NCBI RefSeq assembly: GCF_004798865.1
Contig: NW_025335440.1
Span: 2,274,993-2,338,992, forward strand
Direction: 5' to 3'
DNA length: 64,000 bases
From: Varanus komodoensis
Lineage: Eukaryota; Chordata; Lepidosauria; Squamata; Varanidae
Under the pieces are notes generated by a model. The model saw nothing but the letters and a program-made list of their open reading frames with translations, made no database searches and was not told where the DNA came from. The position numbers and the translations under genes were made by a program. This document shows positions 39,601 to 51,703 of the stretch, piece by piece. Position 1 is the first letter of the stretch; each line of letters begins with the position of its first letter.

Positions 39601-40189
39601 GCAATGCCAAAAACCCCAGGGAGAAACCTAGAACAGCAGAACTCCCAAAATCAACCGGGAGCCCTCACACAGAGCCAAACAATAGCAGCCGGGGATTTGC
39701 TAAGTGATATGGAAAACAGACAGACTTTGCTGGATATCTGGGGATAGACAAGGAAGCAATTCGCTGCGCCTCCAGAGCCCCAGGGTTCTAACATCTGGCC
39801 ACCAAACACCTCTGCAGTTGTAGCTGGTGCTCCAACTGTGGGTGGGGCAACCCAGGCTCCAGTCTGAACTGTTAGGGGGCTGTCCATGGTGCTGAGCCCT
39901 GGCCCTAAAACAGGTTTGGCGCCATCAGTAGCTCCTTAGGATTTCAGATCGAAAGCTAGTGTTGGCATTCCACTGCCCAGGCCCTGACTTAGAAACAGAT
40001 GGGAGACAATGAAGACTGGGTGGTCCTGAAGTAGCATGTCTGGAAATACTCCTCTCCCACCTGTGCTCTGACCACACCATTGCACACTGGTTGTAGCTTC
40101 TGAACCTGTTTCAAAGGCAGCCCTGGGGGAAGGCATTGTGGCTGTGTAACCTGGAAGGATTTGCAGTTCATTCTGCCACACATGTTCTG

Positions 40190-41322
40190 CCACATGATAT
40201 CGTGGTTGAAAAATTTGCTTTTTCAACTTTCTATGAACTTTGGGATAGATTGAGGCACCATCCAATGGATTAGGGCATGGTTGATGAATCATGAGCAGAG
40301 GGTGACTATCAGCGGGAATCAGGATGGCAGACAGTGATGAGTGATGTTCCCCAGGGTTCAGTTCTGGGACCGATTCTGTTCAACCCCTTTATCAATTACC
40401 AGTAGGAGCAGGTAGCCAGTCTGCTGACCAAATTCGCAGATGATACCAAAGTGGGAGCAGTGGCCACAACTGGGGAGCAGGTACTCCAGATCCAAAAGGT
40501 TATGGACAGATTGTGGAAGTGGGCAGGAGACAACAGGATGGTGTTCCACATAGGTAAGTGCAAAGTCTTGCACCTGAGAATCAGGAATAAGTGCTATAAG
40601 TACAGGATGGTGGGTGGGGGTGAGTGGCTGGAGAGCAGCACTTGTGAAAAGGACCTCGGGGTGCTGGTTGACAGCAGACTAAACATGAGCCAGCAGTGTG
40701 ATTTGATGGTGAAGAAGGTGAACACCACCCTTGGATGTATAGCCAGAAGCATGGCTTCCAGATCAAGAGAGGTGCTGGTGTTGCTCTATAAGACTCCGGT
40801 GCATTCACAACTGGAATCCTGTGTCCAGTTCTGGGCTCCACATTACAAGATGGGCATAGCTAGGCTAGAATCAGTTTAGTGCAGGGCCACAAGAATGGTA
40901 GCTGGATTGGGGTAAGGGGGTGTCATACGAGATGAGATTGAGGGAGTTGGATCTTTTCAGCCTGGAGAAGAGGAGACTTCAAGAGGATCTTATAGCAACA
41001 TACAGGCATGTGAAGGGGTGTCACATGGTAGAGGGTCATGACTTGTTCTCTCCTCTGGTGGAGGGAAAGATGCAATGCAGTGAGGCAAAACTAAAAGAAC
41101 TGGGTTTTAAGTTGGATGTCAGGAAGTACTTCCTGATGGTTAGGACCCCTAGGATATGGAATGGGCTTTCATGGGAAGCGGTGGAGGCCCCATTGGTGAG
41201 AATGTTCAAGGAAAGATTGGACACCCACAAGTTGAACATTATATGAACAGAGTGGCTTGTGCTGGAGGTCAGAATGGATGACCCAGGAGGCCCTTCTGAC
41301 TTGCTACATTTCTATGCTTCAA
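40190..41322 (+). mobile_element. CR1 LINE, 5'-truncated, same subfamily as 29190
   Basis: Starts within HDIVVEK (compare PHDILVEK) and keeps VPQGSVLGPILFNPFIN, TKFADDTKVGAV with intact FADD, EEQVLQIQK-like GEQVLQIQKVMDRLWKWAGD, CKVLHLRIRN, SSTCEKDLGVLVDSRLNMSQ and LESCVQFWAPHY. A later frame reads FKLDVRKYFLMVRTPRIWNG. It ends at tttctatgcttc near 41320. It shares the TTGEQVLQIQK/RLWKWAGDNRM signature with the copy at 29190 but has more stops and an internal gap, so it seems older. Confidence 0.88.
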
Positions 41323-41814
41323 TCAGATGCCATGTCCTGCTCCTCTTGTCAGAGAGGGGAAGGGTCTAAATTCTTCTATTTTTGCCACCACCTCCCACAC
41401 CCAATGCATACATACAGGTGATGTTCCTAAATATTTTGGGTCCAAATACAGAGGGAAAGAATGAAATGCCCCACCTTGTCCTGGCCCTGGATTGCATGCT
41501 GAGCGTTGGCCCAGGCCAGTCTGCTGCATATAAGCAGGCACCTTGCCCAGCACCAATACCAATCGCAGGACATATCTACTAATGTATCACCTTTAGCTTC
41601 CATTTTCATGGCTTAGTGGATCTTGAGCCAGCAAGAGCTAGCCTTAAGTCTGGTATAAAACAAGCTTTTTTCTATAATTGAATTTCCCTGGCTTTTTTAA
41701 AAAAAGGAAATTTATGATTACAGCATTTGAAAGCAAGAAAGCAAGACAAGCTAAAAAGCAAAGCACAAACAGGTCATTCATTGGCTAGATGTATACAAAT
41801 GGATAGCGAGGTGT

Positions 41815-41875
41815 CTGTATGTATGTTCAGAAGAGCTTCTTCCTGAGTAAGCCTGTGCAGGATTTCACCATAGTT
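41815..41875. repeat. Weak copy of the 'gcttactcc' palindromic repeat
   Basis: gttcagaagagcttcttcct and gagtaagcctgtgcaggat match one half of the element at 19745. Confidence 0.35.
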
Positions 41876-43054
41876 TCTCCCTTTCCTCCTGCTCTTCATT
41901 AGTGATCAATCAATTAGTGAAAGTGATTTCCACACCCGTCTAAATTACTTTTCCCTTATGACAGCTTCCTGTTTCCCTTCTTCTAGCATTAGAATGCTGA
42001 CAGGAGCGCTGGAAGGCCTCTCAAAACACTGGTGCACTGGCAGCATCCTCGCTTAATCAAGGGCGTGTGCAACCAGGCAATCACGTTTCTTTCTATGTGA
42101 TTTTTAGCAAGGCACAGAAGCAAGCATGCGCCCCATGAAATTTCCCCCAAAGGAACATTGACGCAATCATGTGTAAGAACCCATTCGTAAGAACACACGA
42201 GTGGCTTTTTTCCTGGTAGAAAGGTAGGGCACAAATCAGTTAATCAATACACCGAGATTGCCTTTTTGCAGTATTTTAAAATTTGGTTTTGTACCTCAGA
42301 AATGCTAGCTTGCAAGGAAAAAACATGAAGGAACTAATATTGGTGGTGAGCGTTGCATGCAGTTGCATAATTACATGCACAGAAGTCAGAAATTCAAACA
42401 AAAATTAAGGTGGGTGAATCTGCCAGTTTTGTTTTTTGTAGGTTTAAAAAAAAAATACGAGATGCGTTCTTCCTTTCACAAATGTTGTGTGTACTGAAAA
42501 AGTCTTAACAACTTATGGAAACGGAATTCTCACCCATCTGCACCAGCTAAATTAATTAGCTACAGGTATTCCTAGCATGGGGATTGTCAGAATGATTTCC
42601 ATATAGCTGTTAAAGTGGAGGACCCGATCTGGAAAAAATAAAGTGCTGGCAGCTGCAATTGAGCACGATGATGGTCAGCAGAAACCTGGCATTCCAACAG
42701 ATCCATGCGCACTGCCTTGGGCATGGACGGACAAATGGTCAAAGTTGTTTTCTTCATCACAGATATTTTTAAAGTCTCAAGTTCTGTTTGTTATGATTAA
42801 GGGGACCTTAGCAAATGTAGGTCAATTCTTATCAAAAACAGTCTGAAACAAATTTCACCTGCATCATAGCAAGCAAACAGAATAAAGCAGTACTTAGCAC
42901 ACTAGGAAGGGATTCTGAAGAAAACTTTGGAAACGTTCGTGCCCAAATGTGTCCAAATGATTGCTTTGCAGAAAACATTTGGTTCCAATGAACAATAGCG
43001 CTGCATAACCATTTGCTTAGAAGAGGCGATACTTGCTAAATCAGACTGGCAACA

Positions 43055-43125
43055 CAACACTGTGTGTGTCTACTCAGAACTAAGCCACACTGAGCCCAGA
43101 CAGTGAGGTACAGAACTGCAGTCTG
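43055..43125. repeat. Weak copy of the 'gcttactcc' palindromic repeat
   Basis: tgtgtctactcagaactaag and ccacactgagccc fit the same family as 19745, poorly kept. Confidence 0.35.
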
Positions 43126-44661
43126 AGTCTGACTTCAGGGTCATACATGATGGAACTGAGGACCTCTGTGAGCTGGGCCAACATGTTCTGCACAGGTGAT
43201 GTTAAGAGAAGCCCTGCTGAACCAGAGCTGAATTGGATTTAGTCCAGTCTCCATAACGACCAACCAGATGCCTCCAGGGAGCCCACGAGCAGGACTCAGA
43301 AGCAAGAGCCTTGTCCCAGGGTACTTCTGCCATTCTTTCTCCATACCACGGGTGGGGGATCTCCTCCAGCCCAAGGGCAGCATCCGGTTCTCAAGAGCTA
43401 ATGGTGGGCAAGGCTAAGGCAAAGAGAGACACTCGGGATGCTTTTCCTCTTACTAGCATTAACTAAGCCTTGGTTCAGGTAACCTTTCAGCCTGCTCCTC
43501 GCCATGCATCTGCGGATGCTGCTGGTGTCTCTCCCTCCTCTGTCTCCCCCAGCCCCAAACTGAATATCCTCAAACAGCCCCTTTCCTCATAAAGGGAAGT
43601 TGCTACACCCCTGTGATAATTCCACTTGCCATTTTCTGCGCCTTGTTCCAGCCCTTCCACATCCTACAGGAAAGCCGAAGTTTCCTCCTGAGTCCAGTGG
43701 TAAAAATGGCCCAAGTGTCTTTGGCAATCAGCCGGTCGATCAGCCAATCTATCAAATCTATCTGTGCCACACAGTCACAGAGCCATGAAATGTTCTTGGT
43801 CAAAACATCTCTGCCTTGTAATTTCTCCATTTTGAAAACCTCCAAATTACAGAATCACTTCATTGTCCAAATTGCATGTTGGTCTCAACAGGATTTTTTC
43901 TGGCACAGAGTCATCCAAGTGGGATCTGTTCCTGTTCATCTCTTGGAAAGAAGTAATCTCTCCCTTCTCCAGACACAATGAGCGCCTTGTCCCCATGCAT
44001 CTTTCAGTGCATGATTCATCCATCTGTCCATCTGCCCATCCATCTTCAAACAAAGACTGAGTACAGTTACTACGTTGTGCCGAGAAGGGCATTGGTAATG
44101 GCATTAGCTCCCCTCATAATTCAGTCAGTGCAAGCTAATGTACTTGTTTTTCTAGGCAGTTAGTGTACTGTGGGTTGAAGGATCACTTACTAGATGCATT
44201 TCTAGCCTCAAGGTCATCCTGGGTTTCCATTTGGTAGGAGGGGACCTGGAGAGCATTCCTTAACCCTGTCTTTGAGTTCCCCATAAGCATTATAAGGAAT
44301 TCAGTGGTCTGAAAAAGCAAAAGCCCCAGGTCAAAGCTAATTTGCTGCTTATGCCACCTTCCCATCTGAAAATCTCTCATTGAGCTGACATTCAAAACAC
44401 AGTTGTGTTATATTTGTTGTCGTTTTGCAGGGCTTCATTGCCTTTGTTTTGCTTACTGACCCATGCAGAGAAAGAATGAGGCAGGAGAGAAATAGCAAAC
44501 AGGGAGCCTTTGATGAGTACTAGACAATCTGGACCTGGGGAAAACTTCTTCCCGGCCCCAAATTCGCCCCAACCATCCTGGGGAAATGCAGCGCTGCCTG
44601 CAACTCTGCAGTAAGGAGCAGCTGGAAACAAGGCTGTGACTTAACCTTATATGCCAGTGGG

Positions 44662-44675
44662 CCCCCCCCCCCCCC
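44662..44675. repeat. 14-C run
   Basis: Uninterrupted C on the plus strand, so a G run in the CSMD2 pre-mRNA. Confidence 0.95.
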
Positions 44676-45589
44676 TTATCAGTGACAGCTGAAGAAGCTG
44701 AAAGTGATTGGGAAATGTCAGCATGATGACGTCATATCGTGCACTCTTTCTTCCCTCCACACTTTAACAGAGGCACAAAAGGGAGCAGCGTCTCCTCATC
44801 TCCATGCAACATGCAGTCTGGGCAGAAAACCCTGGAAAACTGTGTCATCCATTGACTTCCCATAGGACGGCTTATATGGCTCCCAGCCATGCCGCTTTGT
44901 CTCCAGCTGCTGACATCCACAATCGCATCCACACACTTGGCCTGAGACCCTGCAGGCACAATTGCCAGTGCGCAAATTCAGTCCAATAGACGGCTTTGGA
45001 AAGTGACTGCCAAATTGCTCCAAACTGGCCTCAGAATCAAAGCTGGCATTGCTTTCTGACCCCCCCACACACACACACACACCGTCCTCAAACTGGGTGA
45101 TCATAGGAAAAAGACCGCCTGTCTTAGCTCCGAGTGGCCCCAGTCCGTGGCTTTGGCAACTCTACCAATCCAGCTTGGTACAGGGTTGCAAATTCAAAGC
45201 CTTGCCATTATATGCCCAGAGCAGAGTCATGGGTAGCACCGTGGGCAGAAGAATTCCTCTGTCCCTCCTGGAGCCACCAAAGGACGAAATGGCCATGAGA
45301 ACCAAGTCTGATTTAATCATTCGAACAAGGCAGGACTGCAGCACTGGGAGGACTTAGAAGGAGAATGTCAGATTTCCCCATGGCAGAATCACACCTAAAG
45401 AAGGGGAATTGGATGATAACATGGTGGGAAGTCTTGAGCAACAGACGGGACTTCCTACATTAGCTTGAATTATGAGGAGAGCTATTGGCATTAACAACTC
45501 CCGTCTCAGCACAAACAAGGGAAGTCCTGTCTGTTGCTGGAAACAGTTCCAGCTACGGGAACAGCTAAGCACAGGGACTAGGAGATGAG

Positions 45590-46035
45590 ATAGAAGATTC
45601 CAGAGAACCATTGATGCTGCTGGGTCCCAGAGGATTTTGTATTAGAACCAAGGCTTTTGACTTATTCATAAATGATCTGGAATTAGGAGAAGGCAGTGAA
45701 GTGGCTAAGTCTGCTAATGAAGCCAGAACTATTAGAGAGATTGAAATCTAAAGGGGATGCGGCAAGAGGCAAAGGGAACTTCCCAGGCTGAGGGACTGGG
45801 CACCAAAATGGCAAATGGAGTTCATTGCAAGTGAGTAATGCATGCTGGGGCAAAACCTCCCGACTTTAAGTCTAGGTTGATGGCTCTGAACTAGCAGAGG
45901 CTGGTCCAGAAAGGTAACTTGGGGTTACTGTGGACAGAAAAATGATACTGTTCATAGCTGCTGTTAAAATAACAAAATCCACATTAAACATGATTAGGAA
46001 GTGATTACCAGATAAGAGGAAGTACATCTTCATGT
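45590..46035 (+). mobile_element. Old CR1/L3-like LINE, left part of an interrupted copy
   Basis: Words of a LINE reverse transcriptase remain at nucleotide level: ttattcataaatgatctgga (from LFINDLE), aggcagtgaagtggctaagt (GSEVAKF), tggcaaatggagttcattgc, ttggggttactgtggacag (LGV.VD). It runs to aggaagtacatcttcatgta, where a younger CR1 end interrupts it. The element resumes at 46182. Confidence 0.65.
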
Positions 46036-46039
46036 ACTT

Positions 46040-46181
46040 GAGGCCCCATCGGTGCGGGTGTTCAAGGATAGGCTAGACATGCACATGGCAGGCATGTTGT
46101 GAGCGGAGCCAGCTGGAGCCGGGGGGGGGGGTCAGACTAGATGACCTGGGAGGACCCTTCTGACTCGCTCTGTTTCTATGT
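46040..46181 (+). mobile_element. CR1 LINE 3' fragment inserted into an older LINE
   Basis: ttgaggccccatcggtgcgg, gtgttcaaggataggctaga, then gtcagactagatgacctggg and ctgactcgctctgtttctat. This is nearly the same text as the 3' end of the CR1 at 30440-30595. It is a heavily 5'-truncated insertion splitting the older LINE at 45590-46520. Confidence 0.8.
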
Positions 46182-46520
46182 TTCATCCAGTATGTAGTTA
46201 AACTGGGGAATGCACTGCCACAGGAAATACTGGTGACCACCCATCTGGACAACTTGAAAGGTGATTCAACTAATTCACAGAGAAGATGGCTATGAGCAGC
46301 TCCTAGTGCTGCTCGCTGTCATACCTCTGGTATCGGAGGTGGAACACCTATGCGCACCAGTGAGTGGGGAGCTTGAACAGGAGGAACTCATCCTCTATCC
46401 ATCCTGCTTGAGGGATTGTGTGGGTAGCTGGTTTGCCGTCATGTGAACAGAGTGCAGAACTGGCTGGACCACTGGCCTGATCCAGCAGGGCTTTTCTTGT
46501 GTTTTTATGGTGGGAATAGA
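46182..46520 (+). mobile_element. L3/CR1-like LINE 3' end, right part of the interrupted copy
   Basis: tagttaaactggggaatgca, ctgccacaggaaatactggt, then the agatggctatgagcagctcc to tatcggaggtggaacacct block and a final ggaccactggcctgatccag with cagggcttttctt. This is the natural continuation of 45590-46035 (…ggaagtacttcttcac | atagttaaactatggaat…), better preserved than the end at 26900. Confidence 0.7.
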
Positions 46521-46728
46521 AAGAAGGTGCTACCACTTCTTTATCATGTTGAAAATTGTATCACACACAACTTTTTCCAGAAGGCCTCAGTCATACCTAC
46601 CACATGACCAAAATGTGCAAGTCAGAATAATTTCAGAAACTTCTCCTAGCCAGTCATCTTCACGGAGTGACTTATAGTTAACCATAGTTATAATGGAGCA
46701 TTTCTTTACGGAATGAAACAGTTTCTCC

Positions 46729-46746
46729 TCTCTCTCTCTCTCTCTC

Positions 46747-46825
<79 letters not shown>
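46729..46825. repeat. (TC)n followed by a 30-C run
   Basis: About 33 tc units with one break (tcac at 46747-46750), passing directly into 30 uninterrupted C (46796-46825). In CSMD2 sense this is G30 followed by (GA)n. The apparent glycine-rich and Arg/Glu-rich open frame on the minus strand is a by-product. Confidence 0.97.
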
Positions 46826-46827
<2 letters not shown>

Positions 46828-47366
46828 ATATTCACACACACACACAATCAGATTTAAATTAGCTTAGATACTGTGTGGACCAGAAAGGCAGCTTAGGAAT
46901 ACTATATAAAATAAATAGGCAAACTTCTTTTGTTTTTTAACAAAATAACCTGTTCTTGCCTTCCAACCAACTCTGCCAATGGCTACCACCGTCTCTCCGC
47001 TTTTTTGGTTCTCTCCACCAAGGGAATCCAGAAAACCAAGAACACTGCTGCGATTCCCCATGCCTGCCATCTTTAAAACTGTGCGCTGAGGAAACACTGA
47101 GCCCCACCCACTGAAAAGAAGCTGGCTGTAGTTGTCTGCTTGCCCAGAAGCCTTTCCACATCGCTGCTCCCAGCGCTTCCTTCCGAACAGGATGGCCCTT
47201 TTAACCACCCCATCACCCCCTATTTCCAAGCCCCTCCAGATCATTCAGCAGACTAAAGCAAGCATATGAATTTGGCCAAAGGGTCCAGATTGTCCAGAGT
47301 GACCAAGATACACACACACACACAGGCACAAATGACACAGAATCGTATGAAGAAAAGCCCTACTTA

Positions 47367-47471
<105 letters not shown>

Positions 47472-47552
47472 CTATCAAAGACATGTGGTATTAGTAAGAA
47501 TGACTCAAATGTTGCAGCATTTGGCCAATTTCAGCAGAGATATCGAGTGAAC

Positions 47553-47640
47553 AAAGATGATTGGGAGGAGGAAATGTGTAGTAGCAACTAAAGTGCTCGG
47601 CTTGGATGCAAGACAGCAGGTTGAGGTCCCTTCGGAGGCT
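47553..47640 (+). repeat. tRNA-derived SINE head
   Basis: gtgtagtagcaactaaagtg, then ctcggcttggatgcaagac and agcaggttgaggtccc follow the tRNA-like head of a reptile SINE ('gtagtggttaaagtgctcggcttggatgcgggagacccgggttcgaatccc'), with a recognisable B box. The matching body and tail appear 300 bp later, at 47935. Confidence 0.6.
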
Positions 47641-47934
47641 TAAAGCAAAATGGATAGGCCTCCATATGAGGCAGACATACCCACACCATGTCCCACCCAA
47701 GAAGGCTGTCATGAGAATGCACATGTGGAATTATGGGCTGTACAGTGCTATGCACATAATCAACCATAATGACTGTCTGGGGATCCTTCTTCACTGATCG
47801 TTCCCAAGCTATATTCAACCTACACATGTCTCCCTGATCAGCCATATAGTCTGCCACTGTCTCAAGATCCAGCATGCCTCAGTGTTTGGAAGATCAACTT
47901 GGATCAGCTAGGCTTAGTCCACAGATCAGAACCT

Positions 47935-48045
47935 TACTCACTGGGTGACTATGGGCCAGCCAGCCTAACCTACCTCACTCGGATCACTGTGAAGTTGTCG
48001 TCTTCTCTGAGCACCTTGAAGAAAGGGTGGGATTACTCCCCCTAA
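47935..48045 (+). repeat. tRNA-derived SINE body and tail
   Basis: ctcactgggtgactatgggc, cagcctaacctacctcactc and gagcaccttgaagaaagggt with gggatt match the body and 3' end of the same SINE family. Either the tail of the copy beginning at 47553, or a separate headless copy. Confidence 0.6.
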
Positions 48046-48929
48046 CGTAGCATCATGACCCCCTTTCACTGATGCTCAGCACCTGAGCATTGCTGGCACC
48101 CCGCTCAACAAAGGGGGTGGTAATCCCAGCACCCCGCCCCCCCACATGGTTTGTGCCTATGCAGGCCAAGCGCATGAACAGACCTACAGTCATTTCTGTT
48201 TCCTGAAATCCTTTTACGCATTTTTGCCTAAGATGAAAAAGTCAGGGAGATTCACCTCTACCAAGTATTAATCTGTGCTAAAAGTATTATTAAAAACCAT
48301 GTAATGATGAAATAATGTAATTAATACAAAGAACAAAGGGTTGTCAAGCGACACACATCATTAGTTAAGGCAGCCATTCAAACAAACTGCATTTTAACAA
48401 GTCTGACCCTAATTAAACAGCTAATTACATTTTAGTACACTGTAGACCATAACCTTGTTGAAGAGAAACAAGCTTCTGGAGTTCAAGAATTATTTATGTA
48501 TCCTTTTTTCTTTCCTCCCCACCCTCACCACTACCATCCTCCTTGCCCTAGATCTGCTTGTGCTTTTAGTTAAAAATGAAAATTATTTAATGAGTCATTA
48601 AATAAAAAGAAACCTCCTGGCAAAGGCATGAAATGAGCCTCACCTTTTAAAGCCATAGAAACCAACTACGAAAGCACAAGGAATGCACTGCTGAGGACGG
48701 CCGTTAGTTTTGAGATGGACTCAGAAATCGACTGCGGCAGCAGTTGCCTTCTTTGAGCTGTTTCACAGCTTTGGACAATCGAGTGATAAAATCCTGGCCT
48801 CTCAGACCTGCTCATGGGGGTGGGTGCTGCAGAGGTCCCACCCAGGCAAGTTTCCACACACCGTTATCCTTCATTGCAAACTTCCCCAACTTGGGGGCTT
48901 CCAGAAGTGCTGAACTGTAACTTCAACAG

Positions 48930-49015
48930 ACCTCACCCACTGGCCATTCTGGCTGAGGATTGTGGGAGTTGCAGTCCCACATATTTGGCAGGCATCGGTT
49001 TGGGGAAGACTGTTC
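48930..49015. repeat. Palindromic DNA element
   Basis: ccactggccattctggctga, ggattgtgggagttgcagtc and ccacatatttggcaggcatc: the same layout as 14177 and 17731. Confidence 0.5.
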
Positions 49016-49299
49016 TTGGGCAGGAATGGCAGCGTTTCAGATTTTTGACTTACCCCTTCCACAACCATTTCCATAAGCTATGCTTGCTGGAGCTGATGGA
49101 AACTGTGGGCCAAGACATCTGGAGGGCCATAGGTTGCTATTAGGGATGTGGGCCTGGGACTTTGAAGGATTCCCTGGACTTGGTTCCCCAGACTCTGGTC
49201 TGTTTTGTCGCAGTCCTGAGTCCAAGTTGTTGGTGTGCACACTCAGCATTCATGGGACACTTGCCAAGAATCAAGCCCCATGCCCCCGGCATGGAAGAA

Positions 49300-49510
49300 A
49301 GTTGCTCATGTGGGGCTTGCCAGGGATGGGGCCCACACAACTGCCCAAGCAGTGCCCCTCTTCTGCACTAAGGGCAGCTGCGCTGCTGCGCCTGATGCAG
49401 AAGAAGTTTGCTCATGCAGGTTCAGCGGGGATGGAGACCCACACTAGCGTGGTCCCTCTTTTGCAGCACATGTAGCAGGTGCTTGTGCTGCTGCATCTGA
49501 TGGTCACCAG
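49300..49510 (+). repeat. Imperfect 106-bp tandem repeat, about two units
   Basis: gctcatgtggggcttgccag at 49304 recurs as gctcatgcaggttcagcggg at 49410, and ctgcgctgctgcgcctgatg near 49378 recurs as gtgctgctgcatctgatgg near 49483, both about 106 bases apart. Both units contain a gcccctcttctgca / gtccctcttttgca block. A weaker earlier unit may start near 49195. Confidence 0.65.
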
Positions 49511-50716
49511 TTGTGCAGCCTTTGCTCCACGACTGTTTGAGGACATGGTCTCATCTCAGTTCACCTTGTAAAACTGGGAGCGGAGGAAGACAGGGGAAGT
49601 CTGAGGATGGTAGAAGGATGGATTCCAGTGGGTTTCATCCCAACTGGAGTTGCCAGCCCCTGAGCCATGGCTACATAATTTGCTAGTCATCTGAGCATAG
49701 GATGCTCCTTGCATGGAACCACATGAGATGTTTCTCGAGCCCAGTACTGCCTTCTCTGTGCTAGCACTGGTTCTCTGAGAATGGAGGTACAAGGAAGGGT
49801 CTTTCAGCACCAACTATTGTCTTGGGACGCAGCAAAACTCAAACTCATTGAGCATTTCCAAATTAATGCACAAAGCTCAAACTGTCTCCTATCTGTATTG
49901 GAATCCAAGCCTTGGGTAGAATTTTCCAAATGTACACATCAACTCTACAAATTTTCAAAATGTAGCCATTTTTCTCTCAATTGCTAAACCATGTTTTGCT
50001 GCAGTTGATTTTGCTGCATACAACGCGTCACATTGTATGATCCAAAAGGGGCGGCAGATTGTAGATTACATTTGGGTCTGCCAAATGGGAGGTGCGAATG
50101 GTAGAAATTAATGTCAAAAATAAATTGAAAGGAATCTCTCACCCATCTCTAACACCAGCCACCCAAGGAAATTTGCTTGGAAGTGCTGGGGGTTGGGACA
50201 TACTGTAAGAAATCTACTCCTAGCTTATAATGGGGGCCACATCTAATGCTCATGTGCATGTGAACGAGGAAGTGAGAGCGAACACCTGCCAAGCCTGGGG
50301 ACTATTATACCAGTCGGGCTCCTCATCCGTCCTAGCTTTCCTTTTTCAATCATAGGAGTTATCTGTGGTGCTCCATGGTAGTGAACCATTTTGGGGAATA
50401 GAAGATCAGCACCATGGACAGTTCCTATAAGGTTGAAAGGAATAGCTGCAATTCATGCTGAGCCCCTCTGATGCAGAGTCACTGGCTGTCCCTGAAGATA
50501 AGGGCTTATATCTCTAGTGTCTGCCTTCTTATCTGGGACTCACCTATCTTAGGAAATAGATTCAGACTACCTAGATAAGACTGCTTGCTCTCTGTACATC
50601 TGCCCTGCTAAACACAGTCTTCTTTCTTCACACAGTATCATCTTTCAGGTATATGTTTCTGCAAGCCCTGCAGAAGCTCCTAAGGGCAGTCAAGTGCTAA
50701 AAGGAATTTGTTTGTC

Positions 50717-50738
50717 TTCCTCCTCCTCCTCCTCTCCC
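50717..50738. repeat. (TCC)n simple repeat
   Basis: Short tcc run in pyrimidine-rich sequence. Confidence 0.75.
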
Positions 50739-51076
50739 CGCCTTCCTTCCTCATCTGTCCAAGCAAAGAAGCCCGTGGGACCACATGGAAAACCCTCAGC
50801 CATTTAAACACTAGGAAAGACATCAGGCTCCAGTGGGGCAACAGCATATCTCACCAACAGCAGCAAGCTCACAGGCCATAAGTGGGCTCCACTGCACTTC
50901 ACTGCTATCCATCAGTAAGAACTTGGATCAGCCATCGGATTCACTGAAACAAGGACAAGGAGGACCTTGTGCAGGGACCTTGGGCGGGTTTGCATGTCTA
51001 GCTGAGTGCCAGGGTAGCAAAACAGTCCCAGCAAGGAGCACTATTTCTACTCCTCTGTCTCCCGCAACTCCCACAA

Positions 51077-51090
51077 CCCCCCCCCCCCCC
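51077..51090. repeat. 14-C run
   Basis: Uninterrupted C on the plus strand; G run in gene sense. Confidence 0.95.
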
Positions 51091-51690
51091 ATTTGGGCTG
51101 CAGGAGCTACCAACCCCCTCTGGAAGAAAAAGACCCTTTCCCTTGAGAAGTCTTGGTGCTTGTTCATGCTGGTGCCGCTCATTCCATTGCAGCCCCCTCC
51201 ATTTCCTCCCCAAAGTGTCACATCTTTAAGTTTAGACTGTAATAGACCCCCAATAAGCTTATTTTTCATAGAGCACCTGGCAATATTTGGCACCTCACAA
51301 ATCAGGAAAGAAGCAGTCGTGTTAGTCGCAGTGGCCACTGTTGTAAGGTTTGCCTACATGCTTTTGGGGGAACACTTGGGCTGTATTACCATACAAACAC
51401 AGCCCCAAACCCACACCAGAATGAGAGACAAAGCACTGAATCTTCCCTTCTGTAGGCACCCCACCAGAACAGGCAAAGCAGGTGGCCCAGGAAGGGGCAC
51501 TCAGGAATTCTGAGTTCCAAGGAAGAAGCATTTCCACACTGACTGCTCCACTTGCAACCTGACGCGGTGCAAGGAAAGGCATTGCATGTGTGTGGCTGTA
51601 GGTTGCATTTTGTCCCCTAGAGAGATCCTTGAGATGCCTGGCTTGGCTGACTGCCTCTCCCTTTCTCCTCCGGTCTCAGCAGCCCCGTGA

Positions 51691-51703
51691 CCCCCCCCCC
51701 CCC
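51691..51703. repeat. 13-C run
   Basis: Uninterrupted C on the plus strand; G run in gene sense. Confidence 0.95.

Noticed and set aside
46587-46847. Glycine-rich and Arg/Glu-repeat open frame on minus
   Set aside because: Direct translation of the (GA)n and G30 tract.
50833-51513. 226-codon plus-strand open frame
   Set aside because: Runs through C runs (poly-proline) with low-complexity composition and no recognisable domain; no splice or start context.
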